Counted from the stretch's first letter, positions 17,579-29,549 are shown. The stretch: 40,045 nucleotides of DNA from Bradyrhizobium sp. NAS96.2 (GCF_001908235.1 NZ_LGHK01000142.1:1-40045); one strand, 5' to 3'. Numbers and translations are program-made. Notes: generated by a model from the sequence alone, not told the origin.

Positions 17579-18360
17579 TCGCCGCGCGACGGCGAGGCCG
17601 TCACCGGTGCGTGGTCCTGCTTGCCGAAATCCAGTTTCGACAGCGCGATGATGGCCTCGGTCCGGCTGCGCACGCCGAGCTTGCGCAGGATCTCCGAGAC
17701 ATGCACCTTCACGGTGGTGACCGAGATATCGAGCTGATAGGCGATGTGCTTGTTCTGCAGGCCGCGGCAGATCATGTCGAGCACGCGCAGCTGCTGGGCG
17801 GTGAACTGGCCGAGCTGCTGCACCAGCTCCTTGGTCTCGGCCTGGCCCTTCCGCGCGGCGGCCGTGTCGCGGAAGCGCGTCGGCAGGAATACCTCGCCTT
17901 CGAGGATGCCGCGCAGCAGGCGCGCCAGTTCGGCCTTCGGCGTCGACTTCGGAATGAACCCGGAAATGCCGAGCGAGATCGCGCCGCCGATGATCCGGGA
18001 ATCGTCATGCGCCGATACGATCACCAGCGCGCTGCGCGGCGCCGCGGCCCGGACCCGGTAGGCCCCGAGCAGGCCCGTGGTCCCGGGCATCGACAAATCG
18101 AGCAGGATCAGATCAAGGCCATCGCGCGCGGCGATCACATCAAGCGCGCCGTCGATCGAGGTCGCCTGCAGCACCTCGGCATCGGGAAATTCGGCCCCGA
18201 TCACGCCGATCAGGGCGGCACGGAATAGCGGGTGATCCTCGACGATCAGCAGTCGAGGCGCACCCGCCTCATCGAGAGGCGGCTCGTCCGCCAGGGGCGC
18301 GGTCGTGGTCAATGCTGCGCCGTCCTCCCTCGGATCGCTGATGACAGCCATTGTGTCCAC
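17575..18360 (-). CDS. NarL/LuxR-family response regulator (distal gene)
   Basis: DNA-binding two-component regulator of 261 aa. After an unusual 35-residue N-terminal extension, a receiver domain (about 36-155) carries acidic residues EDH and acceptor Asp88 (LLDLSMPG), followed by a LuxR helix-turn-helix (about 195-250, LTAQQ-like opening then NKHIAYQLDISVTTVKVHV). It is similar to the AgmR/ErbR/PedR group controlling PQQ alcohol oxidation in Pseudomonas. GTG at 18360 was kept; ATG at 18351 is a possible alternative. It follows the other regulator by 72 bases. The stop codon is formed by an intergenic repeat, so the natural C-terminus may once have been longer. Confidence 0.92.
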   Translation of the reverse strand: MDTMAVISDPREDGAALTTTAPLADEPPLDEAGAPRLLIVEDHPLFRAALIGVIGAEFPDAEVLQATSIDGALDVIAARDGLDLILLDLSMPGTTGLLGAYRVRAAAPRSALVIVSAHDDSRIIGGAISLGISGFIPKSTPKAELARLLRGILEGEVFLPTRFRDTAAARKGQAETKELVQQLGQFTAQQLRVLDMICRGLQNKHIAYQLDISVTTVKVHVSEILRKLGVRSRTEAIIALSKLDFGKQDHAPVTASPSRGD

Positions 18361-18432
18361 GACATTATCTCAAAGCTGACCGGCAGCCTATAGGTAGCAC
18401 CCCGGATGCGTTCGCCTCGCAGCGCAGCAAGG

Positions 18433-19113
18433 CTAGGGGGCCTTCTCTGCCTTCGCACCTGAGCCAGCTTCAAGGACCGGGAGCGGAATCTTGCCGAGCT
18501 CGATGATCGCCTTGTTGCGGCTGAACAGCTTCAGCTTGCGCAGGATCTCGGTGACATGCGCCTTGACAGTGGATTCCGCGAGCTTCAGCTCGGCGGCGAT
18601 CTCGCGGTTCTGCAGGCCGCGGATGATCAAGTGCAGCACGCGGATCTGCTGCGGCGTCAGCTTCTGGATCCGCTCGCGCAGCGTCCGTGCCGTCTCGGAC
18701 TGGTCCAGCGCGCCGACTGCGACGAAATCCCGCGGTGCCGAGACCGATCCGCTCAGCACGCGCGCGATCGCCTGCGAGAGTTCGCCGAGCGAGGTCGATT
18801 TCGGCAGATAGCCGACCGCACCCATTTCCAGCGCCTCGCGGATGGTGTGCTTGTCTTCTTCACTGGAGACGATGGCGATCGGCAGCCGCGGGTAGCGGTC
18901 CCTGATCTTCTGGAAGCCGGAGAAGCCGACGACGTCGGGCAGCAGCAGGTCGAGCAACGCGAGATCAATATTCGGCTCGTTGGCGAGGATGCCGAGCGCC
19001 CCCTTGATCGAGGTCGCCTCATAGATCCGGGCATCGGGATGCGAGATGCGGATGGCGTTGCCAAGCGCCTCCCCGAACAGGGGGTGATCGTCGATGATCA
19101 GGAACCCCATCAT
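18433..19113 (-). CDS. NarL/LuxR-family response regulator (proximal gene)
   Basis: Two-component regulator of 226 aa: receiver domain (about 3-120) with DDH and acceptor Asp55 (LALLDLLLPD), then LuxR-type DNA-binding domain (about 150-205, LTPQQIRVLHLIIRGLQN followed by AAELKLAESTVKAHV). It is a paralogue of the downstream regulator, with matching phrases ATSI.GAL and EILRKL. ATG at 19113 has GAGGG upstream; a second ATG follows at once. The gene begins 24 bases after the binding-protein/cytochrome gene, so it is part of the dehydrogenase operon and may regulate it. Two similar regulators side by side suggest heterodimers or split targets. Confidence 0.93.
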   Translation of the reverse strand: MMGFLIIDDHPLFGEALGNAIRISHPDARIYEATSIKGALGILANEPNIDLALLDLLLPDVVGFSGFQKIRDRYPRLPIAIVSSEEDKHTIREALEMGAVGYLPKSTSLGELSQAIARVLSGSVSAPRDFVAVGALDQSETARTLRERIQKLTPQQIRVLHLIIRGLQNREIAAELKLAESTVKAHVTEILRKLKLFSRNKAIIELGKIPLPVLEAGSGAKAEKAP

Positions 19114-19137
19114 GAGGACCCTCGCACTGCTCTTCGC

Positions 19138-20355
19138 CTAGTTCCCGCCGGTATCCTGCACACTCTGCAGATAGGCATATACGTTTCTGAGCTCGTCGTC
19201 GCTGAAGACGTCCTTCCAGGCCGGCATGCCCTTGGCTGGCCGCCCGTCATGGACCGTCTTCCAGAATGTCGATTCCATATCGTCAGCATAGCGCTTCTTG
19301 AGCAGCCGGAGGTCGATCTTTCGCTCGGCCTGCACCGCGTCCGGACCATGACAATGGGCGCAGGTCCCGTTGAAGACCTCCCGCCCCGCGGCGGCATCGC
19401 CCTTGGCGTCCGCTTTGGCATCCCCGGAGGTCGTGGCGGTTTGAACCGGCTTCTCGGCCGTAGTCGCCTGCCCGACCGTGACCGGCTCGCTGGCCCCCAC
19501 GGACGATGTCGTCGCCGGCGCCGCCTGGCCGAACTTCACCGGAGCGCCGTTCGGAACACCATATTTGGCAAACAGGGCGGAAATCTCCGGCTGCAGCGAC
19601 GGCAGAACGCCGTCGACCTCATCGCGCAGCGCGCCGGACGCCTTGGCGAAGCCGATCGCGGTCGCCCAGAGCAGGCCGTCGCCCTCGGTCGACACGATCT
19701 GGTACTTGTCGCCATAGCTGGTCTTGTTGAGCCAGCCCGCCACCGGCGCCCAGATGAAGGCGACATCGACCTTGCCCTGGTCGAGGGCCATCATGCCCTC
19801 CTCGGGGCTGAGCACGGTGACCTTCTGGATATCGTCGCGCATCGCCAGCAGGTTTTGCGGCGTCGATTGATACTGCACCGCAACCCGCAATCCCGTGAGA
19901 TCGTCGATGCCGGCGAGCTTGCTCTCCTTGGCGCCGACCAGCGCGTAGCCTTCATGAGCGATCGGCTTCGAGAAGATCACCGCCGGCCCCATGAAATCGT
20001 CGATCAAAGGCAGGCCGACCATGGCGTCGCACTGCTTGCTGAGCAGCGTCTCCCGCACGGTGCGCTTGCCGAAATAGGACTTGTACCAATTATAGCTCAC
20101 CGTGCGGCCGAGCCTTTGCGCCACCGCCTGGCCGATCTCGAGATAGAGACCGGGCTTGCCCGGTTCGTCGCTCGAGAACGGCAGGTTGGTCGGGTCGGCG
20201 CAGAGTCGCAGCGGCGGCCTGGCCTCCTCCGCGCCGGCCGACAAGGCCGGCGCGAGCAGCGTGGCGGAGAGCAGCACGGTCCTGATCGCCTTTCCCAACT
20301 GCACGCTGCGCGCAGAGCTGGGCACTTCATTCAACTTGATAAGGGACACGGACAA
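19138..20355 (-). CDS. Periplasmic solute-binding protein fused to cytochrome c (XoxJ-XoxG-like)
   Basis: Exported protein of 405 aa. After a signal peptide (cleavage near SAGAEEA) comes a type 3 periplasmic binding domain (about 35-290; RLCADPTNLPFSS, ALVGAKESK, FIWAPVAGW), the fold of XoxJ/MxaJ proteins that serve PQQ dehydrogenases. A Thr/Ala linker (about 290-325) joins it to a single-haem class I cytochrome c domain: CAHCH at 332-336, axial Met near 377 in GMPAW. In typical xox clusters these are two genes (J and G). Start is taken as TTG at 20355 with AGGAGG five bases away; GTG at 20349 is an alternative. It begins 22 bases after the dehydrogenase and probably takes its electrons. Confidence 0.9.
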   Translation of the reverse strand: MSVSLIKLNEVPSSARSVQLGKAIRTVLLSATLLAPALSAGAEEARPPLRLCADPTNLPFSSDEPGKPGLYLEIGQAVAQRLGRTVSYNWYKSYFGKRTVRETLLSKQCDAMVGLPLIDDFMGPAVIFSKPIAHEGYALVGAKESKLAGIDDLTGLRVAVQYQSTPQNLLAMRDDIQKVTVLSPEEGMMALDQGKVDVAFIWAPVAGWLNKTSYGDKYQIVSTEGDGLLWATAIGFAKASGALRDEVDGVLPSLQPEISALFAKYGVPNGAPVKFGQAAPATTSSVGASEPVTVGQATTAEKPVQTATTSGDAKADAKGDAAAGREVFNGTCAHCHGPDAVQAERKIDLRLLKKRYADDMESTFWKTVHDGRPAKGMPAWKDVFSDDELRNVYAYLQSVQDTGGN

Positions 20356-20377
20356 TGCTGCCTCCTCGTGACGGTCG

Positions 20378-22093
20378 TTATTGCAGGGCGAACACGAACA
20401 GCGAGCCGCCTTCGGGCGCCGCGGCGACCATCTTCTTGCCGATGTCGCCGAGGAAGGCCGGCAGCGCCGCGGTGCGTCCGACCACGATCGCGACATATTG
20501 CTTGCCGTCGACCGAATAGGTCACCGGACCCGCGCCGATGCCGCTGCCGAGGTTCTTGCTCCACAGCACCTTGCCGTTCTTGGCATCGATGGCGCGGAAA
20601 TCGCCGTGCAGATTGCCGGAGAACACGAGGTTACCGCCCGTCGTCAGCGTGCCGCCGTTAAAGGGCAGGTCTTCCTTGATGCTCCACACCTTCTTGTTGG
20701 CCACGGGATCCCAGGCCACGAGTTCGCCGAGGAAGCCGCCGGGACCCGGCTTGGTCGGGAATTCGGCGCCGAGATAGAACACGCCGCGCTTGTAGTTCAC
20801 GTCAGAGACCGACCAGTCCATGCAGACATTGTTGCTCGGGATGTAGACGAGGCCGGTCCCAGGGTTGAACGACATCGGCTGCCAGTTCTTGCCGCCGATC
20901 AGGTTCGGGCAGATGTCCTTGGCGGGATGGCCAGGGCCCGGACGCTTGTCCGGATCCTCTTCCGCCCGCATCGTGTTGATGTCCCACTTCTTGGCCCAGT
21001 TGGCGAAGACGTACTTCTCGGCCGAGATCATCTTGCCGGTCTCGCGGTTGGCGACGAAGAAGAAGCCGTTGCGGTCCGCCTTCATCAGAACGGGGGTTTC
21101 GGCGCCCTTGATCTTGAGGTCGGCGAGCAACAGCTCGTTGACGCCGTCATAGTCCCAGGCATCGGCCGGCGTGCCCTGGATGTGCCACTTGATCTTGCCG
21201 GTGTTGGGATCGATCGCCAGCGTCGAGGCGGTGTAGAGGTTGGTCAGCTTGCCGAAATTGCCGTCGCCGGTGGAGCGCACGCCGGTATTCCACGGCCCCG
21301 GATTGCTGGTACCCCAGTAGACCGTGTCGGATTTGGCGTCGTAGGAGCCGACCAGCCAGGCGGCGCCGCCGCCGTGCAGCCCGGTGTCGCCCTTCCAGGT
21401 CTCGCTGCCGGGTTCACCGGGCGCCGGCACCGTGAAGGTCTGCCAGAGCAGCTTGCCGTCCTTGAGGTTGAAGGCCTGCAACGCGCCGCGGACGCCGTAT
21501 TCGCCGCCACCGAAGCCGGTGATGACCTTGTCGCGGACGATGAGCGGCGGCGAGGTGATGACCGAACCCTGCTTGTAGTCGACGACGGTCGAGGTCCAGA
21601 GCTCCTTGCCGGTCTCGGCATCGAGCGCGGTCAGCTTGCCGTCGAGGCGGCCGACGAAGATCTTGCCGTCGGCGTAGGAGACGCCGCGGTTATTGACGTC
21701 GCAGCAGGCGTATTGAAGCACGTCATCCGGAATATCCGGCTGCCAGGTCCATTTGCGCGCGCCGGTCGCGGCATCGACCGCATAGACGTATTTCGGACCC
21801 CACGAGGTCGACACGTACAGCGTCTTGCCGATCACCACCGGCGACGATTCGTTGGAGCGCAGCGAGGCCAGCGACAGCGAATAGACCAGCTGCAGCTTGC
21901 CGGCATTCTCGGAATTGATCTGCTTCAGGGGGCTGAAGCGCGTATTGCCGTAATCGTGGCCGGCGATTGCCCATCCGTTCGGATCGGACACCGCCTTTGC
22001 GACGGAATCATTCGCCCTCGACGCACCAATACCTGCCATGACAATGGCGACCAGCGACACGCCGGCAAAGAAAATCCCGCTCCTCAGCTTCAT
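20378..22093 (-). CDS. PQQ-dependent alcohol dehydrogenase, lanthanide-type
   Basis: Periplasmic quinoprotein of 571 aa oxidising alcohols to aldehydes and passing electrons to cytochrome c. It has a signal peptide (cleavage near ASRA/ND), eight-blade propeller repeats with tryptophan-docking motifs, and the vicinal disulphide Cys130-Cys131 (QYACCD). The catalytic region reads AWDYDGVNE: Asp314 is the catalytic base and Asp316 is the extra ligand found in lanthanide enzymes (XoxF, ExaF, PedH), where calcium enzymes have Ala, Ser or Thr. Overall sequence looks closer to broad-range ExaF/PedH enzymes than to methanol-specific ones, but I cannot align it. ATG at 22093 has GGAGGA upstream. It heads a four-gene operon. 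Confidence 0.95.
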   Translation of the reverse strand: MKLRSGIFFAGVSLVAIVMAGIGASRANDSVAKAVSDPNGWAIAGHDYGNTRFSPLKQINSENAGKLQLVYSLSLASLRSNESSPVVIGKTLYVSTSWGPKYVYAVDAATGARKWTWQPDIPDDVLQYACCDVNNRGVSYADGKIFVGRLDGKLTALDAETGKELWTSTVVDYKQGSVITSPPLIVRDKVITGFGGGEYGVRGALQAFNLKDGKLLWQTFTVPAPGEPGSETWKGDTGLHGGGAAWLVGSYDAKSDTVYWGTSNPGPWNTGVRSTGDGNFGKLTNLYTASTLAIDPNTGKIKWHIQGTPADAWDYDGVNELLLADLKIKGAETPVLMKADRNGFFFVANRETGKMISAEKYVFANWAKKWDINTMRAEEDPDKRPGPGHPAKDICPNLIGGKNWQPMSFNPGTGLVYIPSNNVCMDWSVSDVNYKRGVFYLGAEFPTKPGPGGFLGELVAWDPVANKKVWSIKEDLPFNGGTLTTGGNLVFSGNLHGDFRAIDAKNGKVLWSKNLGSGIGAGPVTYSVDGKQYVAIVVGRTAALPAFLGDIGKKMVAAAPEGGSLFVFALQ

Positions 22094-22495
22094 TGGCTTC
22101 CTCCAATATGGTTTCGTTGCCGCGATGGATGCATCGCGCGCCCGTCTCACTACCCAATTCGTGAACCAGCGATCTTCGGTCGCTATGTGCGATGAAAATG
22201 CCAGCTAAGCTTTTTTGTCGTTATAGGCGGAAGGTAGTAGCAATCGCCGCGGCGGCTTTTGACATGCCGCAAACCATATTGGCCGGCGGAAAATCCGTTG
22301 CGCTGCCGCGCAATTTCGTCGTGCCGGAGTACGCCAGAAGCAGCTTGCAAATTGCCCCTCGGACGGCTGCCTGCTAGGATCGCAGGCGCAGCCCGGAGCC
22401 TTCGTGACAGGGCCGTAACTACGACTTTGATCGCGGTTACGACCCGTAAGAAGCGTGGTCTACTGGGCCCATAACGAAGCTATTGGGAGAAACGC
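22094..22495. promoter_or_regulatory. Divergent promoter region between PQQ dehydrogenase and molybdenum hydroxylase
   Basis: These 402 bases contain no credible gene. They should hold both divergent promoters. The clearest structure is CGTAAC (22414-22419), 16 bases, GTTACG (22436-22441), an exact inverted repeat with half-sites two helical turns apart, 55 bases before the hydroxylase start. An AGCTAAGCT tract followed by six T lies at 22202-22216. Confidence 0.5.
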
Positions 22496-22981
<486 letters not shown>

Positions 22982-23071
22982 CAGCTGACGCACCGCACAC
23001 GATCAAGCTCATCACCGCCGGTCTCGATGGAAACGGCGGCAAATCGAATCTCCGGTCGGGAGGACTAGACC

Positions 23072-25411
<2,340 letters not shown>

Positions 25412-25422
25412 GGGAGGATACG

Positions 25423-26223
25423 ATGTACGAGACCAACTATCACCGCGCATCCTCGATCGACGATGCCGTGGCGCAGTTTGCCAAGGGCACGGACTCCAAG
25501 TTCCTGTCCGGCGGACAGACCTTGCTCCCCGTGATGAAGCAACGCCTTGCGGCGCCATCCGATGTGATCGACGTCGCCAAGATCAAGGACATGATCGGCA
25601 TCGACGTGTCCGGTGACACCGTGACCATCAAGGCGGCGACCACGCATTACGACGTCGCGCAAAGCGACGCCGTGCAGAAGGCGATCCCGGCGCTCGCCAA
25701 TCTGGCGTCGATGATCGGCGATCCCGCCGTGCGTCATCGCGGCACGATCGGCGGTTCACTCGCCAACAACGACCCCGCGGCGGACTATCCGGCGGCGGTG
25801 CTGGCGCTTGGCGCTGTGGTCAAGACCAACAAGCGATCGATCGCGGCGGAGGACTTCTTCAAGGGCCTGTTCTCGACGGCACTCGAGGATGGCGAGATCA
25901 TCACGCAGGTGTCGTTCCCGGTCCCGGCCAAGGCGGGCTATGCGAAGTTTCCGAACCCGGCCTCGCGCTTCGCGCTGACCGGCGTATTCGTCGCCAAGAC
26001 CAAGTCGGGTGACGTCCGCGTCGTCGCGACCGGCGCGTCGCAGAGCGGCGTCATGCGGGTGGCGCCGATCGAGCAGGCGCTGAAGGCGAACTGGGCGGCG
26101 TCGGCGCTCGATGCCGTCACGATCCCGGCAAGCGGCCTGCTTGCCGACATCCACGGCTCGGCGGATTACCGCGCCAACTTGGTGAAGGTGATGGGACAGC
26201 GGGCGGTGACCGCCGCCGGCTAG
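25423..26223 (+). CDS. Molybdenum hydroxylase, FAD-binding medium subunit (CoxM-like)
   Basis: FAD subunit (266 aa) that delivers electrons from the iron-sulphur subunit to the final acceptor. The FAD-binding signatures are SGGQTLLPVMK (about 30-40) and RHRGTIGGSLANNDPAADYP (about 104-123), followed by the CO-dehydrogenase flavoprotein C-terminal domain. I chose ATG at 25423, with AGGGAGGA directly after the large-subunit stop, instead of the much longer frame that reads back through the large-subunit gene. The gene order small-large-medium differs from the medium-small-large of classical cox operons. A strong hairpin terminator follows at 26250. Confidence 0.95.
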   Translation: MYETNYHRASSIDDAVAQFAKGTDSKFLSGGQTLLPVMKQRLAAPSDVIDVAKIKDMIGIDVSGDTVTIKAATTHYDVAQSDAVQKAIPALANLASMIGDPAVRHRGTIGGSLANNDPAADYPAAVLALGAVVKTNKRSIAAEDFFKGLFSTALEDGEIITQVSFPVPAKAGYAKFPNPASRFALTGVFVAKTKSGDVRVVATGASQSGVMRVAPIEQALKANWAASALDAVTIPASGLLADIHGSADYRANLVKVMGQRAVTAAG

Positions 26224-26249
26224 CCCCTATCCTACCGGAACCTATGCAG

Positions 26250-26282
26250 ACGGCGCGCAGCGATGCGCGCCGTTCGCGTTTT
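26250..26282 (+). terminator. Terminator of the molybdenum hydroxylase operon
   Basis: ACGGCGCGCA (26250-26259), loop GCGA, TGCGCGCCGT (26264-26273): a perfect ten-pair stem with a stable tetraloop, 26 bases after the stop codon, followed by TCGCGTTTT. Confidence 0.75.
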
Positions 26283-26334
26283 GCTGGCATTCCAGCCGAA
26301 AGGGCTTGCCACATCCCGCATTAGGCGAGAGAAT

Positions 26335-26350
26335 TTAGCTAATCAGCTAA
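26335..26350. promoter_or_regulatory. AT-rich inverted repeat upstream of CoA-transferase
   Basis: TTAGCT, AATC, AGCTAA form an exact inverted repeat in a locally A/T-rich patch, about 195 bases before the CoA-transferase start; it can also be read as direct repeats of AGCTAAT. It looks like a regulator or promoter site in the otherwise gene-free 26224-26545 interval. Confidence 0.4.
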
Positions 26351-26392
26351 TTAAAAATACCGTCAGACGGACGGCCCGCGGGGAGAGGACCC

Positions 26393-26458
26393 ATGACGTT
26401 CGGCAGACCAAACGAGCCCCCATTGCCATGGCTAGCGACGGCCAGGCCGCGCCTTTGA
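26393..26458 (+). CDS. Putative 21-aa upstream peptide
   Basis: ATG at 26393 after GGGGAGAGG opens a 21-codon frame (MTFGRPNEPPLPW...) with TGA at 26456-26458, within the 322-base leader before the CoA-transferase. The ribosome site is better than that of the following gene. No family recognised; could be a leader peptide or chance. Confidence 0.25.
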   Translation: MTFGRPNEPPLPWLATARPRL

Positions 26459-26545
26459 CGGCAGCGCCGATGCGATCCCCTGGCGCGTCGGACAAGTGAA
26501 CAAGACCCTTCGATTACTCCCCTATAGCAACAACGGAACAACAAC

Positions 26546-27658
26546 GTGCTCGACAAGCCCGCCTCCCAAACCGCCGCTCGCACCTCGGGTCCGCTCACAG
26601 GCTTCCGCATCGTCGAATTCGCCGGCATCGGTCCCGGCCCGTTCGCCTGCATGCTGCTTGCCGACATGGGCGCCGAGGTCATCACGCTGGACCGGGTCGG
26701 CGCGGGCAAGAATTTGAAGGCGGTCGCGACCCGCGGCCGCAAGGTCATCGAGCTCGACCTCAAGAACAAGGCGGCGATATCCGAAGTGCTCGACCTGCTG
26801 AGCCATGCCGATGCGCTGATCGAGGGCTTCCGCCCCGGCGTGATGGAGCGCCTCGGCCTCGGCCCCGATGTTGTGCTCGCGCGCAATCCGAAGCTGGTCT
26901 ACGGCCGCATGACCGGCTGGGGCCAGGAAGGCCCGCTGGCGAATGCCGCCGGCCACGACATCAACTACATCTCGATCACGGGTGCGCTGGCTGCGATCGG
27001 CACCAAGGAAAAGCCGGTGCCGCCGCTCAATTTGGTCGGCGATTTCGGCGGCGGCGCGCTGTACCTCGTGGTCGGCGTGCTCGCCGCGCTCCTGGAAGCG
27101 CAGAAGTCCGGCAAGGGCCAGGTGGTCGACACCGCGATGTGCGACGGCGCGGCCTCGCTGATGTCGATGTTCTACGACATGGCCGCGCAGGGCCGCTGGA
27201 GCGGCGGGCGCGACCAGAATTTCCTCGACGGCGGCGCGCACTTCTACGGCGTCTATGAATGCGCCTGCGGCAACTTCATCTCGATCGGCTCGATCGAGCC
27301 GCAGTTCTACGCGCTGCTGCGCAAGCATGCCGACCTGACCGACGCCGACTTCGACGCCCAGATGGACCGCAAGGCCTGGCCGGCGCTGAAGGCCAAGCTG
27401 GAAAAGGTGTTCAAGAGCAAGTCGCGCGCGGATTGGTGCACGATCATGGAAGGCACCGACATCTGCTTCGCGCCGATCCTGACCATGGAGGAAGCCCCGA
27501 AGCATCCGCACATGGCGGCGCGCCAAGTGTTCGTCGAACGCCACGGCGTCACCCAGCCCGCCCCCGCGCCGCGCTTCTCGCGCACGCCGTCAGCGATCCG
27601 CGAGCCGGAGCTGGCGAGCATTGGGGATGTGACGGCTGAGTGGAAAGCGACGAAATAA
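26546..27658 (+). CDS. Class III CoA-transferase / alpha-methylacyl-CoA racemase family protein
   Basis: Protein of 370 aa in the CaiB/BaiF-type family, whose members move CoA between acids or epimerise 2-methylacyl-CoA. Visible family features: N-terminal LTGFRIVEFAGIGPGPFACMLLADMGAEV, LIEGFRPGVMERLGLGP, YGRMTGWGQEGP, and GHDINYISITGAL, where His-Asp corresponds to the racemase active-site pair of AMACR. The interlocked fold C-terminal part (DVVAW-like region replaced by AAR QVFVERHGVTQP) is complete. This sequence looks nearer to AMACR than to formyl-CoA transferase. Start GTG at 26546 has only a weak ribosome site. Substrate unknown; neighbours suggest branched or aromatic acid metabolism. 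Confidence 0.85.
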   Translation: MLDKPASQTAARTSGPLTGFRIVEFAGIGPGPFACMLLADMGAEVITLDRVGAGKNLKAVATRGRKVIELDLKNKAAISEVLDLLSHADALIEGFRPGVMERLGLGPDVVLARNPKLVYGRMTGWGQEGPLANAAGHDINYISITGALAAIGTKEKPVPPLNLVGDFGGGALYLVVGVLAALLEAQKSGKGQVVDTAMCDGAASLMSMFYDMAAQGRWSGGRDQNFLDGGAHFYGVYECACGNFISIGSIEPQFYALLRKHADLTDADFDAQMDRKAWPALKAKLEKVFKSKSRADWCTIMEGTDICFAPILTMEEAPKHPHMAARQVFVERHGVTQPAPAPRFSRTPSAIREPELASIGDVTAEWKATK

Positions 27659-27666
27659 ATCTCGCT

Positions 27667-27792
27667 GTCGTCCCGGCGAACGCCGGGACCCAACCCCGGA
27701 ACGTCGTTGTTGCGCACGACCGTTCCGCGGGACTGATATCCGACGCTCTCGATGGATTCCGCGGTATGGGTCCCGGCTTTCGCCGGGACGAC
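27667..27792. repeat. Inverted-repeat element with 26-bp arms
   Basis: Arms 27667-27692 and 27767-27792 are reverse complements with one mismatch in 26; both begin outward with GTCGTCCCGGCGAA and contain an inner GGCG/CGCC hairpin. It lies between the convergent CoA-transferase and hpd stop codons and is a close relative of the element at 12300-12416. Confidence 0.9.
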
Positions 27793-27830
27793 AACTGTTG
27801 GTTTTGCGCTAGCGTGGCTCTACGACGCGC

Positions 27831-28949
<1,119 letters not shown>

Positions 28950-29009
28950 GGCGGTAACTCCCTGATTTGTCTGGAGATCAGTTTCCGTCATCTGCTGTGC
29001 AACGTGCGT

Positions 29010-29030
29010 GCAAAATGGGACTCGTTTTGC
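29010..29030. promoter_or_regulatory. Candidate Lrp-type operator in hpd/lrp intergenic region
   Basis: GCAAAA (29010-29015), nine bases, TTTTGC (29025-29030): exact inverted half-sites centred between the divergent hpd and regulator genes, fitting the size of Lrp/AsnC sites. Confidence 0.4.
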
Positions 29031-29072
29031 TAATATCGCGCACGATCTGTGCATGAAATGGACATTTGACGC

Positions 29073-29549
29073 ATGCCTGAAGTCGACGCTTTCGACCTCA
29101 AAATGCTCGCCGCGCTGCAGGATGACGGCCGGCTGACCAACCAGCAGCTGGCCGACCTGGTCGGGCTTTCCGCCTCGCAATGCTCGCGACGGCGGATGCG
29201 GCTGGAGGAGGAGAAGGTGATCGCCGGCTACCACGCCGACCTCGCCGGCGAAGCGCTCGGCTTCGCCCTGATCGCCTTCATCCACATCACGCTGGCGACC
29301 CACTCGCCCGACAACGCCAAGCGGTTTCGCGAACTGGTCAACCGCGTCGACGACATCCAGGAGGCCTACGCGCTGACGGGCGACGCCGACTATGTGCTGA
29401 AGGTGATGCTGCGCGACCTGAAGAGCCTGTCCGACATCGTCAACAACGTGTTGATGCCGCACCAGAGCGTGGCCCATGTGCGCTCCTCGATCGTGCTCGA
29501 TCGCCTGAAGGAGAGCACCAAGCTGCCGCTGAAATCGCTACAAGCGTGA
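29073..29549 (+). CDS. Lrp/AsnC-family transcriptional regulator
   Basis: Feast/famine regulator of 158 aa: an N-terminal helix-turn-helix (about 5-55, LDDGRL-type opening then NQQLADLVGLSASQCSRR) and a C-terminal RAM ligand-binding/oligomerisation domain (about 68-145, GFALIAFIHITL, YALTGDADYVLKV). Such proteins usually sense amino acids or their derivatives. Its divergent placement beside hpd makes tyrosine or a tyrosine breakdown product a likely effector and hpd the likely target. ATG at 29073; the ribosome site is weak. Confidence 0.93.
   Translation: MPEVDAFDLKMLAALQDDGRLTNQQLADLVGLSASQCSRRRMRLEEEKVIAGYHADLAGEALGFALIAFIHITLATHSPDNAKRFRELVNRVDDIQEAYALTGDADYVLKVMLRDLKSLSDIVNNVLMPHQSVAHVRSSIVLDRLKESTKLPLKSLQA

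Noticed and set aside
22192..22377. 61-codon plus-strand frame between the PQQ dehydrogenase and hydroxylase genes
   Set aside because: No ribosome site, no recognisable sequence, and it lies in a divergent promoter region.
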